Below are positions 9,855 to 19,148 of a stretch of 57,731 nucleotides of DNA, in pieces (the first letter of the stretch is position 1; each line of letters starts with the position of its first letter). The stretch lies in assembly GCA_051000395.1 (NCBI GenBank), contig JBPCOI010000043.1, positions 1 to 57,731 of the forward strand. Reading direction: 5' to 3'. The notes beneath the pieces were generated by a model that saw only the letters and a program-made list of their open reading frames with translations, was not told where the DNA came from and did no database searches. The translations under genes were made by a program, and so were the position numbers. This stretch comes from JBPCOI01 sp051000395 (GTDB lineage: Bacteria; Actinomycetota; Actinomycetes; Mycobacteriales; Jatrophihabitantaceae).

Positions 9855-10361
9855 ATGGCCGATGACTCGCTCGTCCCGAACCCGAAACTCCGCCGCAGCG
9901 GCGCGGTCCTGGTGCTGCTGGCGGTGCTGTGTTACCTCGGCACCGCGACGGGTTTCGACGCGCACGGCACGACGGGTCGGGTCGTTCTCGCCGTCGTCGG
10001 CACCGTGCTGCTCGTGTTCGCGGTGCTGCTGCTTCGCAGCAAGGTGCCCGGGATCAGCGGGCTGTCGGCCGACGAGCGTGGGCTGACGGTGCAGCTGGGC
10101 GGGGTGCGGACCGAGTCGGTTCCGTGGTCCGACATCGACTCGGTGTGGCTCAAGCAGCTGAGCCCGATCTTCGGTGGGACGATGCTGACGTTCGTCTACG
10201 CCGCCGGCGCCACGCCCCGTCCCGGACTGCGCGCCTTCGAACGCCGACGGCCGGACGGCACGATGCGGGTGCTGCTCGGGCTCAACGCAGCGCAGGGCGA
10301 GGCGATGCGACGCGCGCTGCCGGCGGCAGCGGGCCCCCGGTTGCGGGCAGCGGGCGGCTGA
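9855..10361 (+). CDS. Small membrane protein with PH-like domain
   Basis: 168-aa protein with two N-terminal membrane helices (about 14-32 and 42-62), then a soluble beta-rich domain (GLSADERGLTVQLGG, ESVPWSDIDSVWLKQ) typical of bacterial PH-like domains. Function unknown; such proteins are thought to act at the inner face of the membrane. It lies between divergent corA and the convergent type VII-like operon, whose last stop is 2 nt away, so it appears monocistronic. Start chosen from the -10 at 9842-9847. Confidence 0.7.
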   Translation: MADDSLVPNPKLRRSGAVLVLLAVLCYLGTATGFDAHGTTGRVVLAVVGTVLLVFAVLLLRSKVPGISGLSADERGLTVQLGGVRTESVPWSDIDSVWLKQLSPIFGGTMLTFVYAAGATPRPGLRAFERRRPDGTMRVLLGLNAAQGEAMRRALPAAAGPRLRAAGG

Positions 10362-10363
10362 GC

Positions 10364-11236
10364 TCAGCCGCCACCTGCCTGCGCCCTGTTCTGGTTGTCG
10401 ACCTGCCGTCCGGCGCCGCGCACCGACCACACCAGCGGATTGTCGACGGCACGCCCGGCACCCTCGAGCGCCTGGATGCCGAACTTGAGGGCATTCTCGC
10501 CCGCGCTGAGCTTGGTCAGCAACTCACCGATTTTGGCGTAGACCTCGGCCACCTTGACGCCGGCCGCTCCGATCTTCTCGGCGAGGACGCCGCAGGTGAG
10601 CGACGTCGAGATGATCAACCAGGCGAGGAATGCCGCGACCGAGGCGCCGAACGTGCACCACGACGTGGCCAGGGATGCGATCGCCTCGGGGATCACGTCC
10701 TCGGTGAGCCAGCTGCTGATGGCCCAGTACACGACCTCGCGCAGCGCCGCGACGATCGCCCCGGTACCGGTGATCATGATCGACAGGAACTGGGCGTCGG
10801 ACGCCACTCCGCCGACGATCTTGCTGAAGTCGTTCGCCGTCGCCAGGAAGGACGACGCCGCATCGCCCTGCCAGGACTGGATGCTCGATGCCTGGGTGGC
10901 GAACTGCTGGCCCTGCTCGTTCATTCGCGTGGCGATGTTCGACCAGGTCAGCGCGGCCTGCTGGATCGCCTCGGGGTTGCCGGCAAGCATGTTCCAGACG
11001 TCGGAGATCCCGGGGACGTTCTCCAGCAGCCAGCCCACGCCGGCGGCAACCGCCGCGCCGAGCGGGTCGGCCGTCGTGATGAGCACGTCGAGCCCGGCCG
11101 AGACGCCGTCGAAGGTCCAGTCGAAGCCGTCCGCCCCGTTGTTGCGGTCACCGAGCAGCTGCGATGCGTCGAACAGGACGCCGGCGCCGCTGGTCCAGTT
11201 GTGCGGCTCCGGCTTCGGGATCAGCTCACCGCCCAC
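10364..11236 (-). CDS. WXG100-like domain protein with hydrophobic segments
   Basis: 290-aa protein whose middle carries the type VII secretion WxG turn (SSIQSWQGDAASSF, W122-x-G124) between two predicted helices (about 88-118 and 128-150). Hydrophobic stretches follow at about 153-172 and 195-217. This architecture resembles ESX substrates with a membrane-active part. No nuclease, deaminase or other toxin domain is recognisable at the C-terminus, which is Gly/Gln-rich. The GTG start lies inside the upstream gene, overlapping it by 11 nt, so it is last in a coupled three-gene operon. Confidence 0.65.
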   Translation of the reverse strand: MGGELIPKPEPHNWTSGAGVLFDASQLLGDRNNGADGFDWTFDGVSAGLDVLITTADPLGAAVAAGVGWLLENVPGISDVWNMLAGNPEAIQQAALTWSNIATRMNEQGQQFATQASSIQSWQGDAASSFLATANDFSKIVGGVASDAQFLSIMITGTGAIVAALREVVYWAISSWLTEDVIPEAIASLATSWCTFGASVAAFLAWLIISTSLTCGVLAEKIGAAGVKVAEVYAKIGELLTKLSAGENALKFGIQALEGAGRAVDNPLVWSVRGAGRQVDNQNRAQAGGG

Positions 11237-11570
11237 CGGTGCCGCCCCCGTCCTGCGCCTGGCCGGCGAGGCCGACGAGGTGCTCCTGCAGGAACTGATC
11301 GACCGAGCGATAGGAGTTCGCGTTGCTTGTCAGGCCGTGCGACACGCCGTCGGCCGCGTCGGCGACATTGCCGATCGTGCTCGCGAGGCTGTCCTTCGCC
11401 TGGCTGAGGATGGGCAGCATGGTGGGGTCGAACAGCACGCCGTAGACCAGTCCGCCGACACCGATCGTGTTGGACGCGGCGACGCACTCGCGGATCGAGG
11501 ACGCGACCTGCGCCACCGCCGTCGACTTCTCGCTCAACTGCTCGGGGCTCGCCGTGAATCCGCCGCTCAT
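11226..11570 (-). CDS. EspC-like type VII secretion associated protein
   Basis: 114-aa helical protein starting MSGGFTASPEQLSEKSTAVAQ, matching the pattern of EspC/DUF2580-type ESX-associated proteins (short conserved N-terminus with F, P and L, then a helix). A hydrophobic helix lies near residues 38-62, and the C-terminus VDQFLQEHL... ends in a Gly-rich tail. The ATG overlaps the preceding gene's stop as ATGA. It probably pairs with the adjacent WxG protein for export; inference from gene order and size. No secretion machinery is present in the window. Confidence 0.6.
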   Translation of the reverse strand: MSGGFTASPEQLSEKSTAVAQVASSIRECVAASNTIGVGGLVYGVLFDPTMLPILSQAKDSLASTIGNVADAADGVSHGLTSNANSYRSVDQFLQEHLVGLAGQAQDGGGTGGR

Positions 11571-11950
11571 GTCGGCTGCTCCTCCTCGGCCGGCATGGCC
11601 GCTCGCATCATTTGCATCGCCACCGTGTCGCGGCCGGTGAGCTGCTCCATCAGCGCGCTGGCCTCGGCAGCGGCCTCTCGACTCGCCTGGCCGTAGGCCT
11701 CCATCACGGCCGCGCAGAGCTGGGCGGCGCTCATCCCGCTTCCCGCCGGGCCGCTCTGGACGGACTTGAGGATCCCTCCGCTGCCGACGACCACGCTCAC
11801 GGCTCGGTTGCGCGAGCTGGCCTGCACCGCGATCCGGTTGAGCTGCGCACCGGCGTCGCGCGCGCGGGTGGCCATCGCCGCGACCTGCTCGGTGACCTGG
11901 CGCACGCGTTCGGCGTCCAGTCCGCCGGGCGCGAACGGTGGCATCGACAT
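11567..11950 (-). CDS. YbaB/EbfC-like nucleoid-associated family protein
   Basis: 127-aa protein from ATG 11950 with a strong CCGGAGGAGATCGC ribosome site. A helix (residues 12-35), central strands (RNRAVSVVVGSGGILKSV) and a second long helix (about 78-110) match the YbaB/EbfC fold. Copies of this family often open ESX-substrate operons in actinobacteria, where they may act as chaperones or DNA-binding partners. It is the first gene of the operon; the 148-nt gap to divergent guaA should hold its promoter. Confidence 0.6.
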   Translation of the reverse strand: MSMPPFAPGGLDAERVRQVTEQVAAMATRARDAGAQLNRIAVQASSRNRAVSVVVGSGGILKSVQSGPAGSGMSAAQLCAAVMEAYGQASREAAAEASALMEQLTGRDTVAMQMMRAAMPAEEEQPT

Positions 11951-12086
11951 GCGATCTCCTCCGGTGACGTGCGCGGGCGCACAGTGGTGGGAATGAGCTG
12001 GTTCTACCGCATGTCCCCCAGGTCGCGCCAAACGGGAGCCTGGCCGGCGCCGGCGACAGCGGTGCGCAGCTCGGTCCGAGCCTTCG

Positions 12087-12092
12087 TAGGAT
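12087..12092 (+). promoter_or_regulatory. Leaderless-type -10 TAGGAT of guaA
   Basis: TAGGAT, then 6 nt, then ATG 12099, with no Shine-Dalgarno between. No convincing -35. Confidence 0.5.
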
Positions 12093-12098
12093 GCTCGC

Positions 12099-13652
<1,554 letters not shown>

Positions 13653-13655
13653 CGG

Positions 13656-14870
13656 TCAGGGCGTGTGATCGACGGCGATCGTGCCGTCGCTCAGGTGGAC
13701 GTCGACGCTCAACGGTGCCCCGGTTGCGCCCGCGGGCGGCGAGATGACCCGACTGAGGTCCACGCCACCTGAGCTGCGCCCGGCCTCGGCGTCGTAGTCG
13801 CTGCCGTCCACCGTCACGTTGCCGAGGTGGACGGTGGCAACGACGGTCAGGTTCAGCGTTCTCGGCGCGATTATTCGCACCACGCCCGCCCCGGCCGTGA
13901 CGTGCACCGTCCGGGCGGCCGCGAGCGGGCCGAGGTGGCTCAGGTCGAGCACGGTGCGGCCGAAGGCGAGGCGGTAGTCCGCGGCCAGCGCCGACGCGCC
14001 CGACGGCGCGAACTCCCGCTGGCCGATCCCGTCGTGCAGGGCGGACGCGGTGTTGCCGAAGGCGATCATCCCTGCCAAGGCGGGGAGCAGCAGGACGGCG
14101 AGCGACCAGGGGGTGCGCCGCAGTACCACGCCGACGAGCAGGCCGGCGAGCACGATCGCGCCGCCGGTCCAGAAGTAGACGGGCAGCCGAATGCCGCCGA
14201 GCGCGTCGGCGATACCGAGCGCCGTCAGCGTCACGACGAGCGTGACGAGCGTCGCGAGCCGGACCGGCAGTGCGCGGCGACGCCGCTCCCGGCGCAGCTG
14301 CCTGGCCTCGGCCATCCACCGCCGGGTGTCGCCGACCCACTCCGGTTGCCGGGCGGCAGCGGCCTCGGTGCCGGCGGTGTCGCCCTTGTCCAGGCTTACC
14401 GGTGCTGCGGGCGCGTCGCCGGGGGGCACGGGCCCGGTGCGGGCGCGCCGTCCGAAGATCGCGATCAGGACGAGCACCACGATGATCACCGGAAGGAATC
14501 GACCCGGTGCCCACCAGCTGAAGGCGACCGCCCACAGCAGCAGGGCGCCTGCGAGCGCGACGATCCAGACCGGCACGCGCCGGCGGCGAAGCTCGCTGAC
14601 GAACCTGTCGATCGGGGCGTTGACGGTGCCCTGCTCGGGGATCGCGACCCAGGCGAGCAGGTAGGCCAGCACGCCGGCGCCGCCGAAGAACGCGGCCGTG
14701 GCGAACAGGACGCGGAATAGCACCGGGTCGACGGCGAAGTACTCGCCGAGGCCACCCGCGACGCCGGATGCGACCCGGTCGGTGCGGCTGCGGCGCAGTA
14801 CCCGCTGCGGCGCGGAGGGCATGGGGGCAGGGGGCGGCGGCGGGGATCCGCCGAGATCTGTCATGGTCAT
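13656..14870 (-). CDS. PspC-domain membrane protein
   Basis: 404-aa protein. A Pro-rich start precedes a PspC domain (about residues 25-85: RSRTDRVASGVAGGLGEYFAVDP then two hydrophobic segments). A second hydrophobic pair (95-140), a charged cytoplasmic-looking linker rich in Arg (175-205) and further helices (205-290) follow. The C-terminal beta-rich domain (VHVTAGAGVVRIIAP, LGNVTVDGSDYD) resembles LiaF/YvqF-type repeats. PspC/LiaF proteins sense envelope stress or restrain sensor kinases. It is divergent from a PspC-histidine kinase, which supports a shared envelope-stress role. Confidence 0.8.
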   Translation of the reverse strand: MTMTDLGGSPPPPPAPMPSAPQRVLRRSRTDRVASGVAGGLGEYFAVDPVLFRVLFATAAFFGGAGVLAYLLAWVAIPEQGTVNAPIDRFVSELRRRRVPVWIVALAGALLLWAVAFSWWAPGRFLPVIIVVLVLIAIFGRRARTGPVPPGDAPAAPVSLDKGDTAGTEAAAARQPEWVGDTRRWMAEARQLRRERRRRALPVRLATLVTLVVTLTALGIADALGGIRLPVYFWTGGAIVLAGLLVGVVLRRTPWSLAVLLLPALAGMIAFGNTASALHDGIGQREFAPSGASALAADYRLAFGRTVLDLSHLGPLAAARTVHVTAGAGVVRIIAPRTLNLTVVATVHLGNVTVDGSDYDAEAGRSSGGVDLSRVISPPAGATGAPLSVDVHLSDGTIAVDHTP

Positions 14871-14916
14871 GGCAGTCAGGTTGCCGCGAGAGCAGCCTCG
14901 GGCGCATCGGGGGATT

Positions 14917-14949
14917 CCCTGATTGCGACCCTGAACCCGCAGCTCAGGG
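14917..14949. promoter_or_regulatory. CCCTGA repeats between divergent PspC genes
   Basis: CCCTGA at 14917-14922 and 14929-14934 (12-bp period), then inverted TCAGGG at 14944-14949. The last two form an inverted repeat with a 9-nt centre. The site lies between the divergent PspC gene and the kinase/regulator pair, a likely place for response-regulator autocontrol. Confidence 0.4.
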
Positions 14950-14986
14950 CGACACCCGATGCCGCCGGCGGGCGCGGGGCGGGATC

Positions 14987-16171
14987 ATGGAGCGCGTGAC
15001 CGCGATCGCGCCCGGCCGCCGGCTCTATCGCCGGCCCGAGCAGGCCGTCCTCGGCGGAGTGGCCGCCGGGATCGCCGAGCACATCGGGCTGCCCGCTCGC
15101 CTGGTGCGCGTCGGCTTCGTCGCACTGGCCACCGCGGGGGGCCTCGGGATCGCGCTGTACGGGGCGTACTGGATCGTGTTGCCCACCGCGCCCGACTCTC
15201 GCCGCGGCAGGTTCCCGTCCTGGCTGGAGTACCTGCTCGCCGCGCTCGCCGCGCTGGCCGCGATCGCGGGTGCCGCGGTGTCGACGCCGCTGGGTGGCCT
15301 GTTCGTGCCCACGCTGTTCGCCTGCATCGGCGGCGCGCTGATCTGGCGCCAGGCCGGCGAGTCCGAACGCGACCGGCTGGTGCGCATGTCGCGCAGCTCC
15401 CTGGCAAGCGGGCGCAGCGGCCGCATCCGGCTCCTAGCCGGCGCGGGGCTCGTCCTGATCGGTGCGGTGCTGGTGCTGGAGAAGGCGGACTTCACCGCAA
15501 TCCGCGACGGGTTGCTGGCCATGGTCGTCACCGTCGTCGGCCTGGCCCTGGTCACCGGTCCCTGGTGGATGCGCACGATCACCCAGCTCGGCACCGAGCG
15601 CAGGGAGCGGATCCGGTCGCAGGAGCGCGCCGACATCGCCGCCCACCTGCACGACTCGGTGCTGCAGACCCTCGCCCTCATCCAGCGCAACGCCGCCTCG
15701 CCGCGCGAGGTGACCCGCCTCGCCCGCGGCCAGGAACGCGAGCTGCGCACGCTGCTCTACGGCACGCGCACCGCCTCCGGCCAACTCGCGGACGAGCTGC
15801 GCCGCGCCGCAGGGGAGGTGGAGGACGCCTACGCGATCGTGGTGGACGTCGTGGTCGTGGGCGACACCGCGCTCGACGACGCGCTCGCCGCGGCGTGCGC
15901 AGCCGCCCGGGAGGCCCTCGTCAACGCGGCCAAGCACGCCGGCGTCACCAGCGTGTCGCTCTACGCCGAGGTCGAAGCGGCTACGGTCAGCGTCTTCGTC
16001 AAGGACCGCGGGGTGGGTTTCGACCCGGATTCGGTTGCCGACGACCGGCAGGGAGTGCGCGGTTCGATCATCGGACGCGTAGAGCGCCACGGCGGCACGG
16101 TCACGCTGCGCAGCCGGCCCGGCAGCGGCACGGAGGTGCAGATCAGCATGCCCATGAGGGAGGCGCCGTGA
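14987..16171 (+). CDS. PspC-domain sensor histidine kinase (NarL-type partner)
   Basis: 394-aa membrane kinase. The N-terminal PspC domain (RRLYRRPEQAVLGGVAAGIAEHIGLP, residues 9-70) and about four membrane helices to residue 200 precede a HisKA_3 phosphoacceptor helix, ADIAAHLHDSVLQTLALIQ (His near 223). The ATPase domain has the N-box EALVNAAKHAG and the G-box VKDRGVGFDPDSV, ending ...GSGTEVQISMP. ATG 14987 is used; GTG 14996 is equally possible because the ribosome site is weak. Its stop overlaps the regulator start (GTGA), so both are made together. Confidence 0.9.
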   Translation: MERVTAIAPGRRLYRRPEQAVLGGVAAGIAEHIGLPARLVRVGFVALATAGGLGIALYGAYWIVLPTAPDSRRGRFPSWLEYLLAALAALAAIAGAAVSTPLGGLFVPTLFACIGGALIWRQAGESERDRLVRMSRSSLASGRSGRIRLLAGAGLVLIGAVLVLEKADFTAIRDGLLAMVVTVVGLALVTGPWWMRTITQLGTERRERIRSQERADIAAHLHDSVLQTLALIQRNAASPREVTRLARGQERELRTLLYGTRTASGQLADELRRAAGEVEDAYAIVVDVVVVGDTALDDALAAACAAAREALVNAAKHAGVTSVSLYAEVEAATVSVFVKDRGVGFDPDSVADDRQGVRGSIIGRVERHGGTVTLRSRPGSGTEVQISMPMREAP

Positions 16172-16806
16172 GCGCACGTGTGCTGCTCGTCGACGACCAC
16201 GCCATGTTCCGCGCCGGCGTGCGTGCCGAGCTCGGCGAGCGCGTGGACGTGGTCGGAGAGGCAGCGAACCCCGCCGAGGCGATCGCCGCGATCCGCGCGC
16301 AGCGTCCCGACGTCGTGCTGCTCGACGTGCACATGCCCGACGGCGGCGGGCTGGCGGTGCTGCAGTCGATCGGTTCGTCGCTGCCGCAGACCCGCGTGCT
16401 CGCCCGGTCGGTGTCCGACGCCGCCGAGGACGTCATCGCGTTGATCAGGGCCGGTGCCCGCGGCTACGTCACGAAGACGATCTCCGCGGACGCGCTCGCC
16501 GAGGCGATCGACCGGGTCGCCGACGGTGACGTGGTCTTCAGCCCGCGGCTGGCCGGTTTCGTGCTCGACGCGTTTCGCGACGCTCCGGCGGCCCCGTCCG
16601 TCGACCCCGAACTCGACCACCTGACGCCGCGTGAGCGCGAGGTGCTACGGCTGCTGGCCCGCGGCTACGCCTACAAGGAGATCGCGACCGAGCTGTTCAT
16701 CTCGATCAAGACCGTGGAGACGCACGCGTCCAACGTGTTGCGCAAACTGCAACTGTCCAGTCGGCACCAGCTCACCCGTTGGGCGGCCGAGCGGCGCCTG
16801 CTCTGA
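16168..16806 (+). CDS. LuxR/NarL-family response regulator
   Basis: 212-aa DNA-binding regulator. The receiver domain has the acidic pair D9-D10, phosphoacceptor D53 (VVLLDVHMPDGG) and the lysine of YVTKTIS; the switch position is serine (ARSVSD). A LuxR helix-turn-helix at about 150-205 carries LTPREREVLRLLARGYAYKEIA. It is the cognate partner of the preceding kinase by overlap. Likely targets include the divergent PspC gene and its own operon through the CCCTGA repeats; this is inference. Confidence 0.92.
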   Translation: MSARVLLVDDHAMFRAGVRAELGERVDVVGEAANPAEAIAAIRAQRPDVVLLDVHMPDGGGLAVLQSIGSSLPQTRVLARSVSDAAEDVIALIRAGARGYVTKTISADALAEAIDRVADGDVVFSPRLAGFVLDAFRDAPAAPSVDPELDHLTPREREVLRLLARGYAYKEIATELFISIKTVETHASNVLRKLQLSSRHQLTRWAAERRLL

Positions 16807-16809
16807 GCC

Positions 16810-17088
16810 TCAGCGCTCGCCGCGGCACACCTGCAGCACTGCCTCGGCGAGCGGTGCGCCGTGGCGGCCGAGCGCCGCCCGGTAGGCCGCGAGGATGACG
16901 CGCTCGCGCCCGAGTTCCACCCGGGTGCCGCCGCCGTTCACGCGGGTCGTCTGGATGCGCTGCGAGAGACGGACCCGTTCGCCCACCAGGTGTAGGATTG
17001 CCGCGTCGATCGCATCGATCTGCCCGCGCAGCATCGGCACGGCGTCCCCGCTGGTGCGGCTGCCGGATTCGTTCAGTGCGGTGGTCAT
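16810..17088 (-). CDS. aroQ: Chorismate mutase, AroQ class
   Basis: 92-aa all-helical enzyme converting chorismate to prephenate, the branch point to Phe and Tyr. The core LRGQIDAIDAAILHLVGERVRLSQRI, then GGTRVELGRERVILAAY, matches the short intracellular actinobacterial chorismate mutase (the Rv0948c position beside uvrD1), including the basic residues that bind the substrate carboxylates. A GAGGGG ribosome site lies just before ATG 17088. Upstream on the same strand are a leader peptide and a GC-rich hairpin that look like an attenuator. Convergent with the response regulator, 3 nt apart. Confidence 0.88.
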   Translation of the reverse strand: MTTALNESGSRTSGDAVPMLRGQIDAIDAAILHLVGERVRLSQRIQTTRVNGGGTRVELGRERVILAAYRAALGRHGAPLAEAVLQVCRGER

Positions 17089-17142
17089 CGGGCCCCTCGG
17101 GTGCTTGGCGGGCGCCGGGTCCGTCGATCCCGAAACGGCGAA

Positions 17143-17168
17143 CGCCCCGGGCTCTCGGGCCCGGGGCG
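17143..17168 (-). terminator. Attenuator hairpin upstream of chorismate mutase
   Basis: Perfect 10-bp stem CGCCCCGGGC/GCCCGGGGCG with a 6-nt loop. It begins 17 nt after the leader-peptide stop (17186) and ends 54 nt before the gene. The run after it is TTCGCCGTTTCGG, so any U-tract is poor. Position and strength fit the terminator arm of a leader-peptide attenuator. Confidence 0.7.
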
Positions 17169-17185
17169 TCGGTTGGTTGCTGTGA

Positions 17186-17251
17186 TCAGCCAGAAACGAC
17201 GGGCGCCGAGCGGCGGTACCCGTAGAAAAACTCGTAGCTCTGGCCTAACAC
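17186..17251 (-). CDS. Candidate Phe/Tyr leader peptide of the aroQ attenuator
   Basis: 21-codon frame, GTG 17251 to TGA 17186. After MLGQS it encodes YEFFYGY: five aromatic residues in seven codons, including a rare TTT next to TTC, then RRSAPVVSG. The aromatic codons lie inside a potential hairpin (ACGGG...CCCGT, 17199-17223; outer arms 17189-17194 with 17239-17244) and are followed by the 10-bp terminator stem. This is the classical leader, competing-hairpin, terminator order seen before aromatic biosynthesis genes. Its start lies 7 nt after a -10-like GAGGAT. A short frame can arise by chance, but the aromatic cluster, promoter and stem all fit one model. Confidence 0.6.
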   Translation of the reverse strand: MLGQSYEFFYGYRRSAPVVSG

Positions 17252-17258
17252 GTCGCCG

Positions 17259-17287
17259 ATCCTCGCACGCTTCCCACCAGCCGGCAA
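17259..17287 (-). promoter_or_regulatory. Promoter of the chorismate mutase leader
   Basis: On the minus strand, TTGCCG (17287-17282), a 17-nt spacer, GAGGAT (17264-17259), then 7 nt to the leader GTG. Spacing is ideal and the -35 is close to TTGAC. The -35 sits in the loop and arm of the permease terminator. Confidence 0.5.
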
Positions 17288-17307
17288 GCACGTCCCGGCT
17301 GGTGGGA
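17272..17307 (-). terminator. Terminator of the amino acid permease gene
   Basis: Perfect 13-bp stem, TCCCACCAGCCGG (17272-17284) with CCGGCTGGTGGGA (17295-17307), and a 10-nt loop. On the minus strand it begins 15 nt after the permease stop. It separates permease transcription from the aroQ leader. Confidence 0.8.
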
Positions 17308-17322
17308 CGATCAGCTCCTTGC

Positions 17323-19017
17323 TCAGGCCGGTGCCGAGCCGAGTTCGCGCTCCTCCTCCTGCGCCTCGGCCAGCGTCTCCTCGATGTTGGCCTCCACCCG
17401 CTCCCGCGGCAGGCGCACCGACAGCGCCAGCGCGTAGACGACGATCGTCAGCCCGAGCATCACCACGAAGCCCCAGCCGAAACCGATCACGGCCCGGTTG
17501 CCGGCGTGCATGCTCTTGTCCGGGTACGAGCCGAGGTAGCTGACCAGGCAGAGGCCGCCGAGCCACGGCAGCGCCCAGGTCGCGCCCGCCCGCCAGTCCA
17601 TCGGCGGCATGCTGCCCTTGCCGGTCACGTGGAAGATGCCGAGCAGCACGAAGCCGATCAGGATCGCCACGAACAGCTTCCAGTCCGTGTGCCAGCCGGC
17701 CCAGTAGACGATCAGGTTGGACGAGTAGAGGGCGAGGAAGGGGATCACGTCGCCGAAGGGCAGCTTGAAGGGCCGCTCGTGCTCGGGCAGTTCGCGCCGC
17801 ATCGCGGCCAGCACGAGCGAGCCGGAGCCGAAGGACAGCACCGTGGCCGAGGTGATGAATCCGACGAGTTGCTGCCAGCTGGGAAACGGCAGGAACACGA
17901 TCAAGCCGACGACGAACGTGACGATGAGGCTGACAAGCGGCACGCCGCGCGGAGTCGTCGTCGCCAGCGCGCGCGGCGCGTTGCCGTTCTTGCCCATCGC
18001 GTAGGAGATCCGGCCGGTGACCGTGGTGTAGATCAGGCCGGTGTCGGCGGGCGAGACGACGGCGTCGATGTAGAGCAGCGTGGCCAGCCAGCCCAGCCCG
18101 ATGAGCGACGCGATCGCCGCGAGCGGACCGAAGTCGTTCGCGAAGTTCAGCGCCGTCCAGCCGTGCGACTTGCTCAGGTCACCTGGACGCACCGCTCCGA
18201 TGAAGGCGATCTGCAGCAGGATGTAGATGACGCCGGTGATCAGCACTGAGCCGATGACTGCGATCGGCACGTTGCGTTTCGGGTTGCTCGTCTCGCCGGC
18301 CAGCTCGACTCCCTGCCGGAAACCGAGGAAGGAGAAGACGATGCCGGCGGTCGCGATCGCGGTGAGCATGCCGTGCGTGCCACCGGGGGCGAAGCCGTGG
18401 CTGGTGAAGTTCGCGGTGTGGAACTGGGTCACCGCGAACGCGATGATCACGAGCAGGATGATGCCGAGCTTCCACCACACCAGCACGTTGTTGATTCGCG
18501 CGAACCACCGGATGCCGAAGTAGTTGACGACCACGAAGAACGCCATCGCCAGCACGGCGACGCCGTAGCCGAGCGTGGTCAGCGTGTGCGTCCCGGTGGG
18601 TCCCGAATGCGGGTGGAAGGTGGTGAACGCCGCGTACTTGGTCGCGTACTGGAGCGCGCCCTCGACCTCGATCGGCGCCACGGTCGCGGCGGCGATCCAG
18701 GTGATCCAGCCCATCGTGTAGCTGGCGAACGAGCCGAAGGACAGGTGCGGAAAGCGCACCACGCCGCCGGACACCGGGAACATCGTGCCCAGTTCCGCGT
18801 ACACCAGGCCGATCAGCAGGATCATGATCGCGCCGATCAGCCAGGAGAAGATCGCGGCCGGACCGGCGAGCTGGGCGGCGTTCAGCGCACCGAACAGCCA
18901 CCCCGATCCGATAATCGAGCCGACGCCGGCGAACAGCAGGCCCACCGTGCCGATGTCGCGCCGCATCCTGGTGTCCGTCTGTCCACCCGGTTGCTGCTTG
19001 TCCACTGTTGTGGCCAC
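17323..19017 (-). CDS. APC-superfamily amino acid permease
   Basis: 564-aa integral membrane transporter with about 12-14 helices. The first helix carries the APC signature GVGSIIGSGWLFGA (residues 26-40) where the substrate amino group binds; NPKRNVPIAVIGS and SPADTGLIYTTVTGR are further family landmarks. The overall pattern is closest to YveA-like aspartate/proton symporters, but the substrate cannot be set from sequence. The C-terminus is acidic and rich in Glu. GTG 19017 is chosen because GGAGGAGG lies just upstream. It is divergent from pcrA and ends in a strong hairpin before the aroQ leader. Confidence 0.85.
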   Translation of the reverse strand: MATTVDKQQPGGQTDTRMRRDIGTVGLLFAGVGSIIGSGWLFGALNAAQLAGPAAIFSWLIGAIMILLIGLVYAELGTMFPVSGGVVRFPHLSFGSFASYTMGWITWIAAATVAPIEVEGALQYATKYAAFTTFHPHSGPTGTHTLTTLGYGVAVLAMAFFVVVNYFGIRWFARINNVLVWWKLGIILLVIIAFAVTQFHTANFTSHGFAPGGTHGMLTAIATAGIVFSFLGFRQGVELAGETSNPKRNVPIAVIGSVLITGVIYILLQIAFIGAVRPGDLSKSHGWTALNFANDFGPLAAIASLIGLGWLATLLYIDAVVSPADTGLIYTTVTGRISYAMGKNGNAPRALATTTPRGVPLVSLIVTFVVGLIVFLPFPSWQQLVGFITSATVLSFGSGSLVLAAMRRELPEHERPFKLPFGDVIPFLALYSSNLIVYWAGWHTDWKLFVAILIGFVLLGIFHVTGKGSMPPMDWRAGATWALPWLGGLCLVSYLGSYPDKSMHAGNRAVIGFGWGFVVMLGLTIVVYALALSVRLPRERVEANIEETLAEAQEEERELGSAPA

Positions 19018-19134
19018 GGGGACCTCCTCCGGTCGAATCCTCGCGAGTGTCCGTGTCACACCCGCCGCACAGTTCTCAGCATGCACCGCGCGGGCGGCGA
19101 AAGGGAGTAGGCAGGCGCTGACGGTGCCCGGACG

Positions 19135-19140
19135 TAGGCT
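19135..19140 (+). promoter_or_regulatory. Leaderless-type -10 TAGGCT of pcrA
   Basis: TAGGCT, then 8 nt, then ATG 19149; no ribosome site in the gap. Confidence 0.5.
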
Positions 19141-19148
19141 GGGCGGCG

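Noticed and set aside
12040..12062. GCCGGCGCCGGC palindrome before guaA
   Set aside because: A simple GC alternation that occurs often by chance in this DNA; no link to promoter spacing.
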